Positions 15,800 through 23,917 are shown, counted from the first letter of the stretch. The stretch: DNA of 64,000 nucleotides from Streptococcus thermophilus (GCA_900618065.1 UYIL01000003.1:310001-374000); one strand, 5' to 3'. Notes: generated by a model not told the origin, from the sequence alone. Numbers and translations: made by a program.

Positions 15800-16288
15800 G
15801 TGAGTCTGCGGCAGACACAAGCCGAGGAGCGGATGCGCCGCGCCATCGAGGTCGCCCGCACCACGCCGGCTGGCGACATTCCCGTTGGCGCTGTGCTCTA
15901 CGGCCCGGACGGGGAAGAGATCGCCACCGGGACGAATCGGCGTGAAACGGATCGGGATCCGGTGGGGCACGCGGAGATCGTCGTCACGCGGAAGGCGGCG
16001 CGCGCACTGGGAACCTGGCGTTTGGACGGCTGCGAGCTCGTGGTCACCCTGGAACCGTGCACGATGTGCGCTGGCGCAATCCTGGGTGCGCGCGTGCAAT
16101 CGCTGGTGTACGGCGCGTACGAGCCGAAGACGGGAGCTGTCGGATCGCTTATCGACGTCTTGCGTGACCCTGCCCACCTCCACACCGTCGAAGTGCGCGC
16201 AGGCGTGTTGGAAACCGAAACTGCTTCCCTGATGCGGGATTTCTTCGCCCGTGAAGTCCGTACTCACACGGCCGAGGGGCGGCCATGA
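15800..16288 (+). CDS. tadA: tRNA-specific adenosine deaminase TadA
   Basis: A 162-residue zinc deaminase. GHAEIVVTRKAA holds the zinc-binding His and catalytic Glu, and LEPCTMCAGAILGARV the two zinc cysteines. TadA converts A34 of tRNA-Arg(ACG) to inosine; its substrate is encoded twice nearby (12478 and 14075). The start is GTG 15800, 7 bp after the upstream partner gene. A copy of the 11-mer is at 16147-16157 in the codons for Leu-Ile-Asp. Confidence 0.95.
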   Translation: MSLRQTQAEERMRRAIEVARTTPAGDIPVGAVLYGPDGEEIATGTNRRETDRDPVGHAEIVVTRKAARALGTWRLDGCELVVTLEPCTMCAGAILGARVQSLVYGAYEPKTGAVGSLIDVLRDPAHLHTVEVRAGVLETETASLMRDFFAREVRTHTAEGRP

Positions 16289-16381
16289 AGGCGATTGAGA
16301 CGAAATTGTTACCCACGCCACAGGTGAAGTTCTCTACCATGGGCGACGTAAGCGAAACTCACTTAGATAAAGGAGAACATC

Positions 16382-16588
16382 ATGGCTGATTTTGAAGGCA
16401 AGGCAGACCAGCTCAAGGGCGACGCTAAGGAAGCTTTCGGCAACGCCACCGACAACGACCAGCTGAAGAACGAGGGCAAGGCTGACCAGCTCGGCGGCGA
16501 CATCAAGGAGAAGGTCTCCGGGGCTGGCGACGCTGCCAAGGACAAGTTCAACGAGGTCGCTGGCAAGATCCAGGACAAGCGCGACTAG
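16382..16588 (+). CDS. CsbD family stress-response protein
   Basis: A 68-residue hydrophilic protein of the CsbD type, with two imperfect copies of KADQLKGDAKEAFGNATDND / KADQLGGDIKEKVSGAGDAA-like sequence and the ending KIQDKRD. CsbD proteins are general-stress proteins of unknown mechanism. It stands alone with a strong SD (AAAGGAGAA) upstream of ATG 16382. Confidence 0.92.
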   Translation: MADFEGKADQLKGDAKEAFGNATDNDQLKNEGKADQLGGDIKEKVSGAGDAAKDKFNEVAGKIQDKRD

Positions 16589-16650
16589 GCGCAAGTAGCC
16601 CCTTAAGGCGAATTTGGTTCGCCGGACGCGTTGCCGTTAATCTGTTCTGC

Positions 16651-16738
16651 GGTAGCGTGTCCGAGCGGCCGAAGGTACTCGCCTCGAAAGCGAGTGAGGG
16701 TAAAACCTCCGCGGGTTCAAATCCCGCCGCTACCGCCA
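16651..16738 (+). tRNA. tRNA-Ser (CGA)
   Basis: The acceptor stem GGTAGCG/CGCTACC is followed by GCCA. The anticodon stem CTCGC/GCGAG encloses loop CTCGAAA, giving anticodon CGA for UCG. A long variable arm is present. Confidence 0.97.
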
Positions 16739-16746
16739 AAATTTTG

Positions 16747-16813
16747 AAGTTCGGAGTTTGGGTAATATTCAGTCGACAACAGGCTGAATCGCACCCAGGC
16801 TCCGAACTTTTTT
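16747..16813 (+). terminator. Large nested hairpin with T-run between tRNA-Ser(CGA) and the MMPL gene
   Basis: The outer arms AAGTTCGGAG (16747-16756) and CTCCGAACTT (16800-16809) are followed by TTTT. GGGT/ACCC and ATTCAG/CTGAAT form two further inner stems. It should end the tRNA transcript. It is only about 12 bases upstream of the MMPL start, so it could also act as an attenuator in that gene's leader. Confidence 0.75.
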
Positions 16814-16824
16814 GAAAGGTACAT

Positions 16825-19224
16825 GTGGCGACGTTTCTTTACCGGCTCGGCAAATGGTCCTTCCTGAACAAATGGAAGGTCATCGTGGCGTGGCTGCTGT
16901 TGTTTGCCGCTGGTCTTGTTGGGGCGTTGACGCTGATGAAGCCGCTGACGAGCGACTTCGAAATCTCGGGCACGCCGTCGATTGACGCGCTGTACTCGCT
17001 CAACGACAACTTCCCCGACCAGAGCGATCCGGTCCAGGCCCCGTCGGTCAACCTCGTCTTCGCCGCGCCGGAAGGCCAGCGTTTGGACGCGGCCAACAAC
17101 ATGGCGGCGATCGACGAGACCATCGCCTATATCGAGGACAACCTGGACGGGCTGACCGGCACGGACCGCTTCGGTAACCCCGTCAAGGTCAATAAGGCCC
17201 AGACCGAGCAGATCGTGTCCATGATGACAGACATGGGCATGCCGGAAGAGCGCGCCAGGGCCGACGCCCACAATGTGCGCGTGCTTTCGGACGACGGCCG
17301 CATCGGCTACACCACCTTCGAATTCGGTGCCGAAACGTCCATGCAGGTGACGGACAAAGAACGCGAAGTCGTGGCCGAAGCGATGGAGCTCGCCCGCGGC
17401 AAGGGCCTCCAAGTGGAGGCGGGTGGGCCGGGCTACGGCGACCCCATCGAGATCAAAGCCACATCGGAGATTGTCGGCATTGCCATTGCGTTCGTGGTCA
17501 TGATCGTCACATTCGGTTCGCTCATCGCGGCCGGTATGCCGGTGATCACTGCGGTGCTGGGGGTGGGGCTGGGTGTCTTCTTGATCTTGATCACGACCCA
17601 CTGGGTCGACCTCAACGAAGTCACCCCGACCATGGCCATCATGATCGGCCTAGCCGTCGGCATTGATTACGCGCTGTTCATCCTGTCGCGATATAAGACC
17701 GAACGCGCCCGGCTGCCGGGTCCGGAAGCCGCGGGCTTGGCGGTGGGCACAGCCGGGTCATCAGTCGTCTTCGCCGGTACGACAGTATTTACCGCGCTCA
17801 TCGCCCTGGTGCTGGCCCAGATCGAGTTCCTGTCCTGGATGGGTATTTCCGCCGCCGTCACTGTGGCGATCGCCGTGCTCGTGGCCATCACGCTACTGCC
17901 GGCGCTCATGGGCGCGATGGGCGACAAAATGTTCTCCGTGAGAATCCCCGGTGTGGCCGGCAACCCCGGCCCGGGCGACCGGCCAGGCAAGGACTTGCGG
18001 GAAAAGTCGCTGGGCAGGGCGTGGGTGAACGTCGTCAAGCGTGCCCCCGCGCTGGTCATGGCTGGCGTTGTGCTGGTGCTGGGCACGCTCGCTGTGCCGG
18101 TGCTGGGCATGGAGATGTCGCTGCCTTCGGACTCTAACTCCAACCTGGACACCACGCAGCGCAAATCCGCCGATCTCATGGCGGAAGGCTTCGGCGAGGG
18201 CGTCAACGCGCCGTTCCTGCTCGTCGTCGACGCGCACGATGTGAAGGCGGAGGCGCAGGCACTGCAGCCCTACATCAATCTGCTGCCGGATGACGAAGAG
18301 AATAAGGCGCAGTTGTCTACCTTCCTGTATGCGATGGAGCGCGCCGGATCCGTCAACGGCATTATTCATTCGCAGCTCATCGCGGTCAACGAGGACATGA
18401 CCGCAGCGCAGATCCTGGCCACCCCAGCCACGGGGCCGGACAACCCCTACACCGTGGACACGGCGCACGCGTTGCGTGGGGTTGACCGCGAGATCACCGA
18501 CGCCACCGGTGCCGACATCGGGCTGACCGGGTTCACCGCCGTCCAGATGGACATCACCGAAGAGCTCGCCGACGCGATGCCGCTCTACCTGGGCATCGTG
18601 GTGGGCCTGGCGGTGATCCTGCTCGTGCTGGTCTTCCGGTCCATCATGGTGCCGCTCGTTGCGGGCCTGGGCTTCCTGCTCTCGGTCGGCGCGGCGTTCG
18701 GCGTCACGGTCGCGTTCTTCCAGTACGGCCTGTTTGGGCTGGTGAACACGCCGGGGCCGATCCTGTCCTTCCTGCCCATCCTCCTCATCGGCGTCACGTT
18801 CGGCCTGGCGATGGACTACCAAGTCTTCCTGGTCACACGCATGAGGGAGGAGTACACCCGGGCGCGTTCGCATGGCGCGCGCGGCGATTCACAGGCGACG
18901 CTTGCCGCCGTCGAAAAGTCCACGGTGGAGGGGTTCGTGCGTGGCGCGCGCGTGGTCACGGCCGCCGCGATCATCATGATCGCCGTCTTCATCGCCTTCA
19001 TTGACCAGCCGCTGCCGTTCATTCAGATTTTCGGTTTCGCGCTTGGAGCCGCCGTGCTTTTCGACGCTTTCTTCGTCCGCATGGCTCTCGTTCCCGCCAC
19101 CATGTTCATTCTGGGCACGGCAACGTGGTGGATGCCAGGGTGGCTCGACCGCATCCTGCCCAACCTGGATGTTGAGGGTGAAGCACTGGAGAAGCAGTTC
19201 GAGGAGCAGGGAGTCACGGCATGA
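16825..19224 (+). CDS. MMPL family (RND) exporter
   Basis: 799 residues with the RND/MmpL layout: helix 1 (VIVAWLLLFAAGLVGAL), a periplasmic loop, helices 2-6, a second periplasmic loop (about 430-580) and helices 7-12. The Asp-Tyr pairs of the proton relay are visible in VGIDYALFILSRY and LAMDYQVFLVTRMREEY. Corynebacterial relatives (CmpL) export trehalose monomycolate or related lipids, but I cannot assign the substrate here. The start is GTG 16825 behind GAAAGG. The stop overlaps the tgt start by 4 bases (ATGA), so the two are translationally coupled. Confidence 0.92.
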   Translation: MATFLYRLGKWSFLNKWKVIVAWLLLFAAGLVGALTLMKPLTSDFEISGTPSIDALYSLNDNFPDQSDPVQAPSVNLVFAAPEGQRLDAANNMAAIDETIAYIEDNLDGLTGTDRFGNPVKVNKAQTEQIVSMMTDMGMPEERARADAHNVRVLSDDGRIGYTTFEFGAETSMQVTDKEREVVAEAMELARGKGLQVEAGGPGYGDPIEIKATSEIVGIAIAFVVMIVTFGSLIAAGMPVITAVLGVGLGVFLILITTHWVDLNEVTPTMAIMIGLAVGIDYALFILSRYKTERARLPGPEAAGLAVGTAGSSVVFAGTTVFTALIALVLAQIEFLSWMGISAAVTVAIAVLVAITLLPALMGAMGDKMFSVRIPGVAGNPGPGDRPGKDLREKSLGRAWVNVVKRAPALVMAGVVLVLGTLAVPVLGMEMSLPSDSNSNLDTTQRKSADLMAEGFGEGVNAPFLLVVDAHDVKAEAQALQPYINLLPDDEENKAQLSTFLYAMERAGSVNGIIHSQLIAVNEDMTAAQILATPATGPDNPYTVDTAHALRGVDREITDATGADIGLTGFTAVQMDITEELADAMPLYLGIVVGLAVILLVLVFRSIMVPLVAGLGFLLSVGAAFGVTVAFFQYGLFGLVNTPGPILSFLPILLIGVTFGLAMDYQVFLVTRMREEYTRARSHGARGDSQATLAAVEKSTVEGFVRGARVVTAAAIIMIAVFIAFIDQPLPFIQIFGFALGAAVLFDAFFVRMALVPATMFILGTATWWMPGWLDRILPNLDVEGEALEKQFEEQGVTA

Positions 19225-20465
19225 CAGCGGATCTGAGTTTTGACGTGGGCACGCGTCTCGACGGCGCAAACGGCCGCACCGGCATCATCCATACTCCGCA
19301 CGGCGCTATCCGTACGCCCGCGTTCATCCCCGTGGCCACGAAAGCGACGGTGAAAACGCTGACCCCAGAGCAGGTGCGGGCGGCCGGCGCGCAGGCGATC
19401 CTGTCCAACGCGTACCACCTCTACCTGCAGCCCGGGCCCGACATTGTCGACGAGGCCGGGGGAGTGGCGGCGTTTGAAAACTGGCGCGGCCCGACATTCA
19501 CCGATTCCGGCGGCTTCCAGGTGATGAGCCTGGGCGTGGGCTTCAAAAAGATCCTCGCGATGGACATCACCGACCTCACCGAGAGCGACATCCGCGCCGC
19601 GAACAAAGACCGCATGGCGCGTGTCGACGACGACGGCGTGGACTTCAAATCCGTCATCGACGGCTCCGCCCACCGTTTCACCCCGGAGAAGTCGATGCAG
19701 ATCCAGCACCAGCTCGGTGCGGACATCATGTTCGCGTTCGATGAGCTGACGACGCTCGTCGATACACGTGCCTACCAAGAGCACTCTGTGGAGCGCACAC
19801 GGTTGTGGGCGCAGCGGTGTTTGCGCGAACATGATCGGCTCACGGGGGAGCGAGCAGGCAAGCCGCTGCAGTCCCTGTGGGGTGTGGTGCAGGGCGCGAA
19901 CTACGAGGATTTGCGGCGCCAAGCGGTGCGCGGGCTGCTCGCCTTGGACGAGGAGGCACGAGCGGAAGGTCGACGAGGATTCGGCGGCTTCGGAATCGGC
20001 GGTGCGCTGGAGAAGGACATTCTGGGCACGATCACTAGCTGGGTCACCGACGAACTTCCCGAGGACAAACCCCGCCACATGCTCGGCATCTCCGAACCCG
20101 ACGACCTGTTCATCTGCATCGAGAATGGTGCCGACACCTTCGACTGCGTTGCCCCGACCCGCCTGGGCCGCCGCGGCGGCGTGTACACCCTCGATGGCCG
20201 GATGAATCTCATGGCCGCCCGCTTCAAACGGGACTTCGCAGGCATTGACGAGGAGTTCGGCGGCTACGTCTCCGAGAACTACTCCCGCGCCTACATCCAC
20301 CACCTGCTCAAGGCGAAGGAGTTCCTCGCCGGCACCTTGTGCACCCTGCACAACCTCGAGTTCATGCTCCGGCTGGTGGACAACATCCGCGCCGCCATCG
20401 ACGAGGGCCGGTTCTACGAGTACCGCGACGAATTTTTGGGGCGGTACTACGCGGGGCGTGGGTAA
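19221..20465 (+). CDS. tgt: tRNA-guanine transglycosylase (Tgt), variant without zinc cysteines
   Basis: A 414-residue TIM-barrel transglycosylase. Catalytic features are present: FTDSGGFQVMS (general acid Asp95), FDCVAPTR (nucleophile Asp308) and NYSRAYIHHL. The family zinc site C-x-C-x2-C...H is not intact: the three cysteine positions are Phe346, Gly348 and Ser351, and only His377 remains. The substrate loops also differ (FDELT where E. coli has FDECT; GFGIGGAL for the GLAVGE loop). Tgt inserts a 7-deazaguanine base at G34 of GUN-anticodon tRNAs. No queuosine synthesis genes are in the window, but YhhQ and GluQ-RS follow, so the substrate is probably salvaged. Confidence 0.87.
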   Translation: MTADLSFDVGTRLDGANGRTGIIHTPHGAIRTPAFIPVATKATVKTLTPEQVRAAGAQAILSNAYHLYLQPGPDIVDEAGGVAAFENWRGPTFTDSGGFQVMSLGVGFKKILAMDITDLTESDIRAANKDRMARVDDDGVDFKSVIDGSAHRFTPEKSMQIQHQLGADIMFAFDELTTLVDTRAYQEHSVERTRLWAQRCLREHDRLTGERAGKPLQSLWGVVQGANYEDLRRQAVRGLLALDEEARAEGRRGFGGFGIGGALEKDILGTITSWVTDELPEDKPRHMLGISEPDDLFICIENGADTFDCVAPTRLGRRGGVYTLDGRMNLMAARFKRDFAGIDEEFGGYVSENYSRAYIHHLLKAKEFLAGTLCTLHNLEFMLRLVDNIRAAIDEGRFYEYRDEFLGRYYAGRG

Positions 20466-20524
20466 GCGGCTGCTACGCCCACCTTCTTCAGGTGCCCGGG
20501 TCATAGTCCGGCAGCGTCGCAGTG

Positions 20525-20541
20525 TATAGAATGTAGGTACA
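20525..20541 (+). promoter_or_regulatory. Probable promoter/operator of the Phd-VapC module
   Basis: TATAGAAT is followed at once by the small palindrome TGTAGGTACA (20532-20541), 22 bp before the antitoxin ATG. An operator overlapping the promoter is typical of self-regulated toxin-antitoxin operons. Confidence 0.4.
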
Positions 20542-20563
20542 TAGCCACGTAGGGAGGTGGGCG

Positions 20564-20803
20564 ATGACCAGTATGAGCGCACGCGATTTCAATCACGATG
20601 TGAGTGCAGCCAAACGCGCTGCAGCTGATGGGCCCGTTGTCATAACTGACCGCGGCACCGCCTCACACGTCCTCCTGTCAATTGCAGAGTATGAGAGGCT
20701 GTCTGGCGGAAAGGGCCATTGGGCAGAACAGCTGCGCATGGAGGAGGACATCGAGTTTGATCCGCCCCGGCTTGACTTCGAACCACGAGTTCCGGAGCTA
20801 TGA
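20564..20803 (+). CDS. Phd/YefM-type antitoxin
   Basis: A 79-residue antitoxin of the Phd/YefM fold: the DNA-binding N-half shows SARDFNHDVSAAKRAA and GPVVITDRGTASHVLLSIAEY, and the acidic C-terminal tail (DIEFDPPRLDFEPRVPEL) should wrap the toxin. It overlaps vapC by 4 bases. The start has an AGGGAGGTGGG SD. The pair sits between tgt and yhhQ. No toxin-antitoxin experiment is implied. Confidence 0.9.
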   Translation: MTSMSARDFNHDVSAAKRAAADGPVVITDRGTASHVLLSIAEYERLSGGKGHWAEQLRMEEDIEFDPPRLDFEPRVPEL

Positions 20804-21237
20804 GTTACCTACTCGACACGAACGTCATCAGCGAATTACGAAAGCCACTTTCAAAGGCGGATACCAATGTCGTTGCTTGGGCGGATCAGCACGAGGTGGA
20901 TGACCAGTACGCCTCAGCGGTCACGTACTACGAGCTTGAGCTCGGAGTGCAAGCTATAGAAAGAAAGGACCCGATTCAAGGCAACTATCTTCGAACCTGG
21001 CTCGAGGAGAGGTTCAAGCGCGTCTTCCGTGGGAGAGTATTGCCGTTGGAGGAAAGGGTCGCCGTTGCCGCAGCAACGATGAACGTTCCGGACAGGCGAC
21101 CGTTAAGCGACTCGTTCATTGCCGCGACCGCACGAGTTCATAACCTAGTGGTGGTCACTAGGAATGTCGCGGATTTCCAGAATCTAGGGGTTCTGGTGGT
21201 AAACCCCTGGCTTCCCACTACGCCGTCGTCGAGCTGA
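20800..21237 (+). CDS. vapC: VapC-type PIN-domain toxin
   Basis: A 145-residue PIN-domain ribonuclease. The acidic active-site residues are visible: MSYLLDTNVISELRK (Asp6), SAVTYYELELG (Glu), and LSDSFIAATARVHNLVVVTRN with two Asp/Thr-Arg-Asn elements. Family members cleave tRNA or rRNA and are held inactive by the antitoxin encoded just upstream. The last 20 bases overlap the end of the convergent yhhQ gene. Base composition is a little more A/T-rich than its neighbours, in keeping with acquisition. Confidence 0.92.
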   Translation: MSYLLDTNVISELRKPLSKADTNVVAWADQHEVDDQYASAVTYYELELGVQAIERKDPIQGNYLRTWLEERFKRVFRGRVLPLEERVAVAAATMNVPDRRPLSDSFIAATARVHNLVVVTRNVADFQNLGVLVVNPWLPTTPSSS

Positions 21238-21874
21238 CTTCTTCTTCCTTCCGGCGCACGGCAGCGATGGTCGGGTATGTGATCGGCAGCAGGACGATCT
21301 CCATGATGGTCTTCCAGAAGAAGCCGACAGCGACGTAGTTGATGAATGCGCCAGCCGAGTCGACGCCGATGACCCCGGCTGCGATAGAGCAGAACAGCAG
21401 GGTATCGGCGAACTCGCCGACGACGGTGGAGCCGATCAGGCGCGCCCAGAGGTTGTCGGTGCCGAAGCGGTCCTTCATCTTCTGTAAGACCCACGCGTTG
21501 AGCAGCTGGCCGACGACATAACCGGTCAGCGACGCCACGACGATGCGCGGCAGCAGACCGAGGACCGCCTCAAAGGTGTCCTGCATGTCGTAGAACGGCG
21601 CCGCCGGGAGCCAAATTGCGATATAGAAGGACAGAACCGCCAGCACAGCCACACCGAAACCGGTGAAGACGGCGCGGCGGGCCGTCTTGAATCCGTATAC
21701 CTCGGCGATGACGTCTCCGATGACGTAGGAAATGGGGAAGAGGAAGAAGGCGCCGTCGGTAATTAGCGGGCCGATCTGCACGCCCTTCTGCGCGGTGATG
21801 TTGGAAATCAGAAACACCGCGCAGAACACTGCGAGCAGGTAGGGGTACGGGGAACGCGAAACGGGATGACTCAT
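21218..21874 (-). CDS. yhhQ: YhhQ-type queuosine precursor transporter
   Basis: A 218-residue membrane protein of the VUT/YhhQ family with six predicted helices. Typical motifs are [37 protein letters not shown] and [19 protein letters not shown]. YhhQ imports preQ0/preQ1 or queuine. With no queCDEF, queA or queG in view, import of a late precursor or queuine itself is the simplest reading. ATG 21874 lies only 20 bp from the divergent gluQ start, so the longer frame is unlikely. Confidence 0.9.
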   Translation of the reverse strand: MSHPVSRSPYPYLLAVFCAVFLISNITAQKGVQIGPLITDGAFFLFPISYVIGDVIAEVYGFKTARRAVFTGFGVAVLAVLSFYIAIWLPAAPFYDMQDTFEAVLGLLPRIVVASLTGYVVGQLLNAWVLQKMKDRFGTDNLWARLIGSTVVGEFADTLLFCSIAAGVIGVDSAGAFINYVAVGFFWKTIMEIVLLPITYPTIAAVRRKEEEVSSTTA

Positions 21875-21880
21875 GCGCAA

Positions 21881-21886
21881 TATCAT
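21881..21886 (+). promoter_or_regulatory. -10 box for leaderless gluQ
   Basis: TATCAT with 7 bases to ATG 21894. The box lies within the 19-bp gap between the divergent yhhQ and gluQ start codons. Confidence 0.5.
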
Positions 21887-21893
21887 GGCACAC

Positions 21894-22817
21894 ATGAGCC
21901 CGTTCGACGCCCCCGCCGGCAGGTACGCCCCCAGCCCCAGTGGAGATCTGCACTTCGGCAACCTGCGTACGGCGGTGCTGGCGTGGTTGTTCGCGCGCCA
22001 GTCGGGCCGGCGGTTCTACATGCGGGTGGAGGATATTGATTCGGAGCGGTCGTCGGCTGGATCGGCGCGCCGCCAGCTCGAGGATCTTGCGGCGGTCGGC
22101 ATCGAGTGGGACGAGCCGGTCGTCTACCAGTCGGATCGCTTCGAGATGTACGAGGCCGCACTCGCTACGCTCACAGAAAAGGGCCTGGTCTACGAGTGTT
22201 ACTGCACGCGGCGCGACATCCGCGAAGCAGCGTCCGCCCCGCATGTCCAGCCCGGAATGTATCCAGGCACGTGCAGAGAGCTTGACGACGAGACCCGCGC
22301 CCAGAAACGTGCCCTCCTCCACGCCGAAAACCGCCTTCCCGCACTGCGCCTGAAGTCGCAAGCGGACCAGTGGACGGTGCGGGATTTCTACCACGGCGAG
22401 TTCACTGGCCACGTCGACGATGTCATCCTGCGCCGTGGCGGCAACCTTGAACAGGCGCAGGCAGGGGATTGGGCTTACAACCTCGCCGTGGTCGTGGACG
22501 ACGGCGACCAACGCGTCGACCAAGTGGTGCGCGGGGATGACCTGCTCGCCTCCGCTCCGGCGCAGTCCTACCTGGCTCACGAGCTGGGATACGGCGAGCC
22601 GGAATACGTGCACGTTCCGTTGGTGGTGAATAAGGAGGGGCGCAGGCTGGCTAAGCGTGACGGCGCAGTCACGCTGCACGAGATGAACGCCGAGGGCGTG
22701 GACGTCGCGGCCGCGATCGCCGAGTCGCTCGGTTACCCGGGCGCGGATATGACCGCGTTGCTGAGGGAATTCGACCCGGCTGTGCTATCGCGTGAACCGT
22801 TCGTCTGGCGCGACTGA
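21894..22817 (+). CDS. gluQ: Glutamyl-queuosine tRNA(Asp) synthetase GluQ-RS
   Basis: A 307-residue GluRS paralogue lacking the anticodon-binding domain. It has [19 protein letters not shown] (the HIGH-like motif is LHFG), [13 protein letters not shown], the zinc-type cysteines in [13 protein letters not shown] plus a second cysteine in PGTCREL, and [13 protein letters not shown] as the KMSKS-like loop. The enzyme attaches glutamate to the queuosine base of tRNA-Asp, so its presence implies Q-modified tRNA and supports the Tgt/YhhQ assignment. ATG 21894 is chosen because TATCAT lies 7 bases upstream; ATG 21885 is the alternative. Confidence 0.92.
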   Translation: MSPFDAPAGRYAPSPSGDLHFGNLRTAVLAWLFARQSGRRFYMRVEDIDSERSSAGSARRQLEDLAAVGIEWDEPVVYQSDRFEMYEAALATLTEKGLVYECYCTRRDIREAASAPHVQPGMYPGTCRELDDETRAQKRALLHAENRLPALRLKSQADQWTVRDFYHGEFTGHVDDVILRRGGNLEQAQAGDWAYNLAVVVDDGDQRVDQVVRGDDLLASAPAQSYLAHELGYGEPEYVHVPLVVNKEGRRLAKRDGAVTLHEMNAEGVDVAAAIAESLGYPGADMTALLREFDPAVLSREPFVWRD

Positions 22818-22866
22818 CCTGGTCAAAGCCCAATAATGGGGGAGACCCCACCGTGGCAGATGTGCA

Positions 22867-22872
22867 TACAGT
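22867..22872 (+). promoter_or_regulatory. -10 box for RraA-like gene
   Basis: TACAGT with 7 bases to ATG 22880; leaderless arrangement. Confidence 0.45.
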
Positions 22873-22879
22873 GGGGTGC

Positions 22880-23602
22880 ATGCTCTTCGATGCTGATCTG
22901 TCCAACGTCCGTGTCAATGACCCCTGGAAGCGCTACGACCTGTCCACCCTGAACCGACTCCACGACGCCGAGGCCGCTGTCGTGGGCGATACCCTCGGCC
23001 ACCTGACCACGATGGCGGGCCGGATCCGCCGCATGACCGGTGAAGGCAGCGCCATCGGCAACGCTTTCCCGATCAACTGCACGCCTGGTGACAATCTCGG
23101 CGTGTGGCGCGCGCTTGACGACGCCCAACCCGGCGACATCTTCGTCATCAACGCCCGCGGAGCTGACGGCTCGGCCATCATCGGCGGACAGATCGCCCGC
23201 ATGATGGTGGAAGCGGGCGTCCTCGGCTGCGTCGTCGACGGCCCTGTCCGCGACGTGAACGACTTGGAAGAGTACGGCCTGCAGGTGTTCGCCACCGGAA
23301 CCACACCGATGGGTCCGACTCGTTTCGGCCCGGCGGAGGTGGGCTACCCGGTCGCCTGCGCGGGCACGGTGGTCAAGGGCGGTGACCTCATCATCGCCGA
23401 CAACGACGGTGTCACCGTCGTCCCGGCCGGCCGTATCCAGGAGGTCCTCGACAACATTGCCGATTCTGAAAAGAAAGAGAAGGATTTCTTCCGCAAGATC
23501 AGCGAGGAATGGGTGCCCGCCAAGCGGCGCGGTGACGTCGGCCAAGACAACCCGGGCACGGTCACTCCTGAGACGGAAGAAGAAGTCGACGAGGAACGCT
23601 AG
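22880..23602 (+). CDS. RraA-like / HMG-aldolase family protein
   Basis: A 240-residue member of the RraA-like family. The diagnostic block is IGGQIARMMVEAGVLGCVVDGPVRD in two pieces (GGQIARMMVEAG near residue 105, VVDGPVRDV near 120), with CAGTVVKGGDLIIADNDGV following. Members are either RNase E inhibitors or divalent-metal aldolases/decarboxylases; the GG...DG..RD metal and substrate residues are intact, so an aldolase-type activity is possible. The C-terminal 35 residues are acidic and variable. The start is ATG 22880 on the basis of the leaderless -10 box; GTG 22853 is possible. Confidence 0.85.
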   Translation: MLFDADLSNVRVNDPWKRYDLSTLNRLHDAEAAVVGDTLGHLTTMAGRIRRMTGEGSAIGNAFPINCTPGDNLGVWRALDDAQPGDIFVINARGADGSAIIGGQIARMMVEAGVLGCVVDGPVRDVNDLEEYGLQVFATGTTPMGPTRFGPAEVGYPVACAGTVVKGGDLIIADNDGVTVVPAGRIQEVLDNIADSEKKEKDFFRKISEEWVPAKRRGDVGQDNPGTVTPETEEEVDEER

Positions 23603-23631
23603 AGGGCGGGTTACCCTGATCGTCGATAAGC

Positions 23632-23668
23632 GAAATGCCCTGGCCTGAAGAAACAGGCAGGGCATTTC
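23632..23668. terminator. Bidirectional terminator between RraA-like gene and tRNA-Ser(GGA)
   Basis: Arms GAAATGCCCT/AGGGCATTTC continue through one bulged base into GCCTG/CAGGC, with a 6-base loop. It serves the two convergent transcripts. A copy of the 11-mer (23621-23631) abuts its left side. Confidence 0.75.
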
Positions 23669-23671
23669 GTG

Positions 23672-23760
23672 TGGCGGAGGATGTGGGATTTGAACCCACG
23701 AGGGTCGTGAAACCCGCACGCGTTCCAGGCGTGTGACATAGGCCGCTAGTCGAATCCTCC
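23672..23760 (-). tRNA. tRNA-Ser (GGA)
   Basis: On the minus strand the acceptor stem GGAGGAT/ATCCTCC is followed by GCCA. The anticodon stem CACGC/GCGTG encloses loop CTGGAAC, giving anticodon GGA for UCC/UCU. A long variable arm is present. Confidence 0.97.
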
Positions 23761-23880
23761 AGCGACGTTGCTCTGCTCACCGCAGGGCGGTGAACAGCGT
23801 CGAGCAACCACTTTAACCGATTGGAGACGGTGTACAAAATCCCCGGGCGGGACCGAGAGGGGCGCAGGTAGGCGTGCTTT

Positions 23881-23909
23881 TTGAATCGCCTTGCCCGAGA
23901 CGTTAAGCT
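23881..23909 (+). promoter_or_regulatory. Promoter of SRP RNA
   Basis: TTGAAT (23881-23886), 17 bases, then TAAGCT (23904-23909). The start predicted from the -10 box coincides with the first base of the SRP RNA stem. Confidence 0.6.
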
Positions 23910-23917
23910 GGTGCGCA

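Noticed and set aside
19023..20582. A 519-codon open frame on the minus strand
   Set aside because: Antisense to the end of the MMPL gene and tgt.
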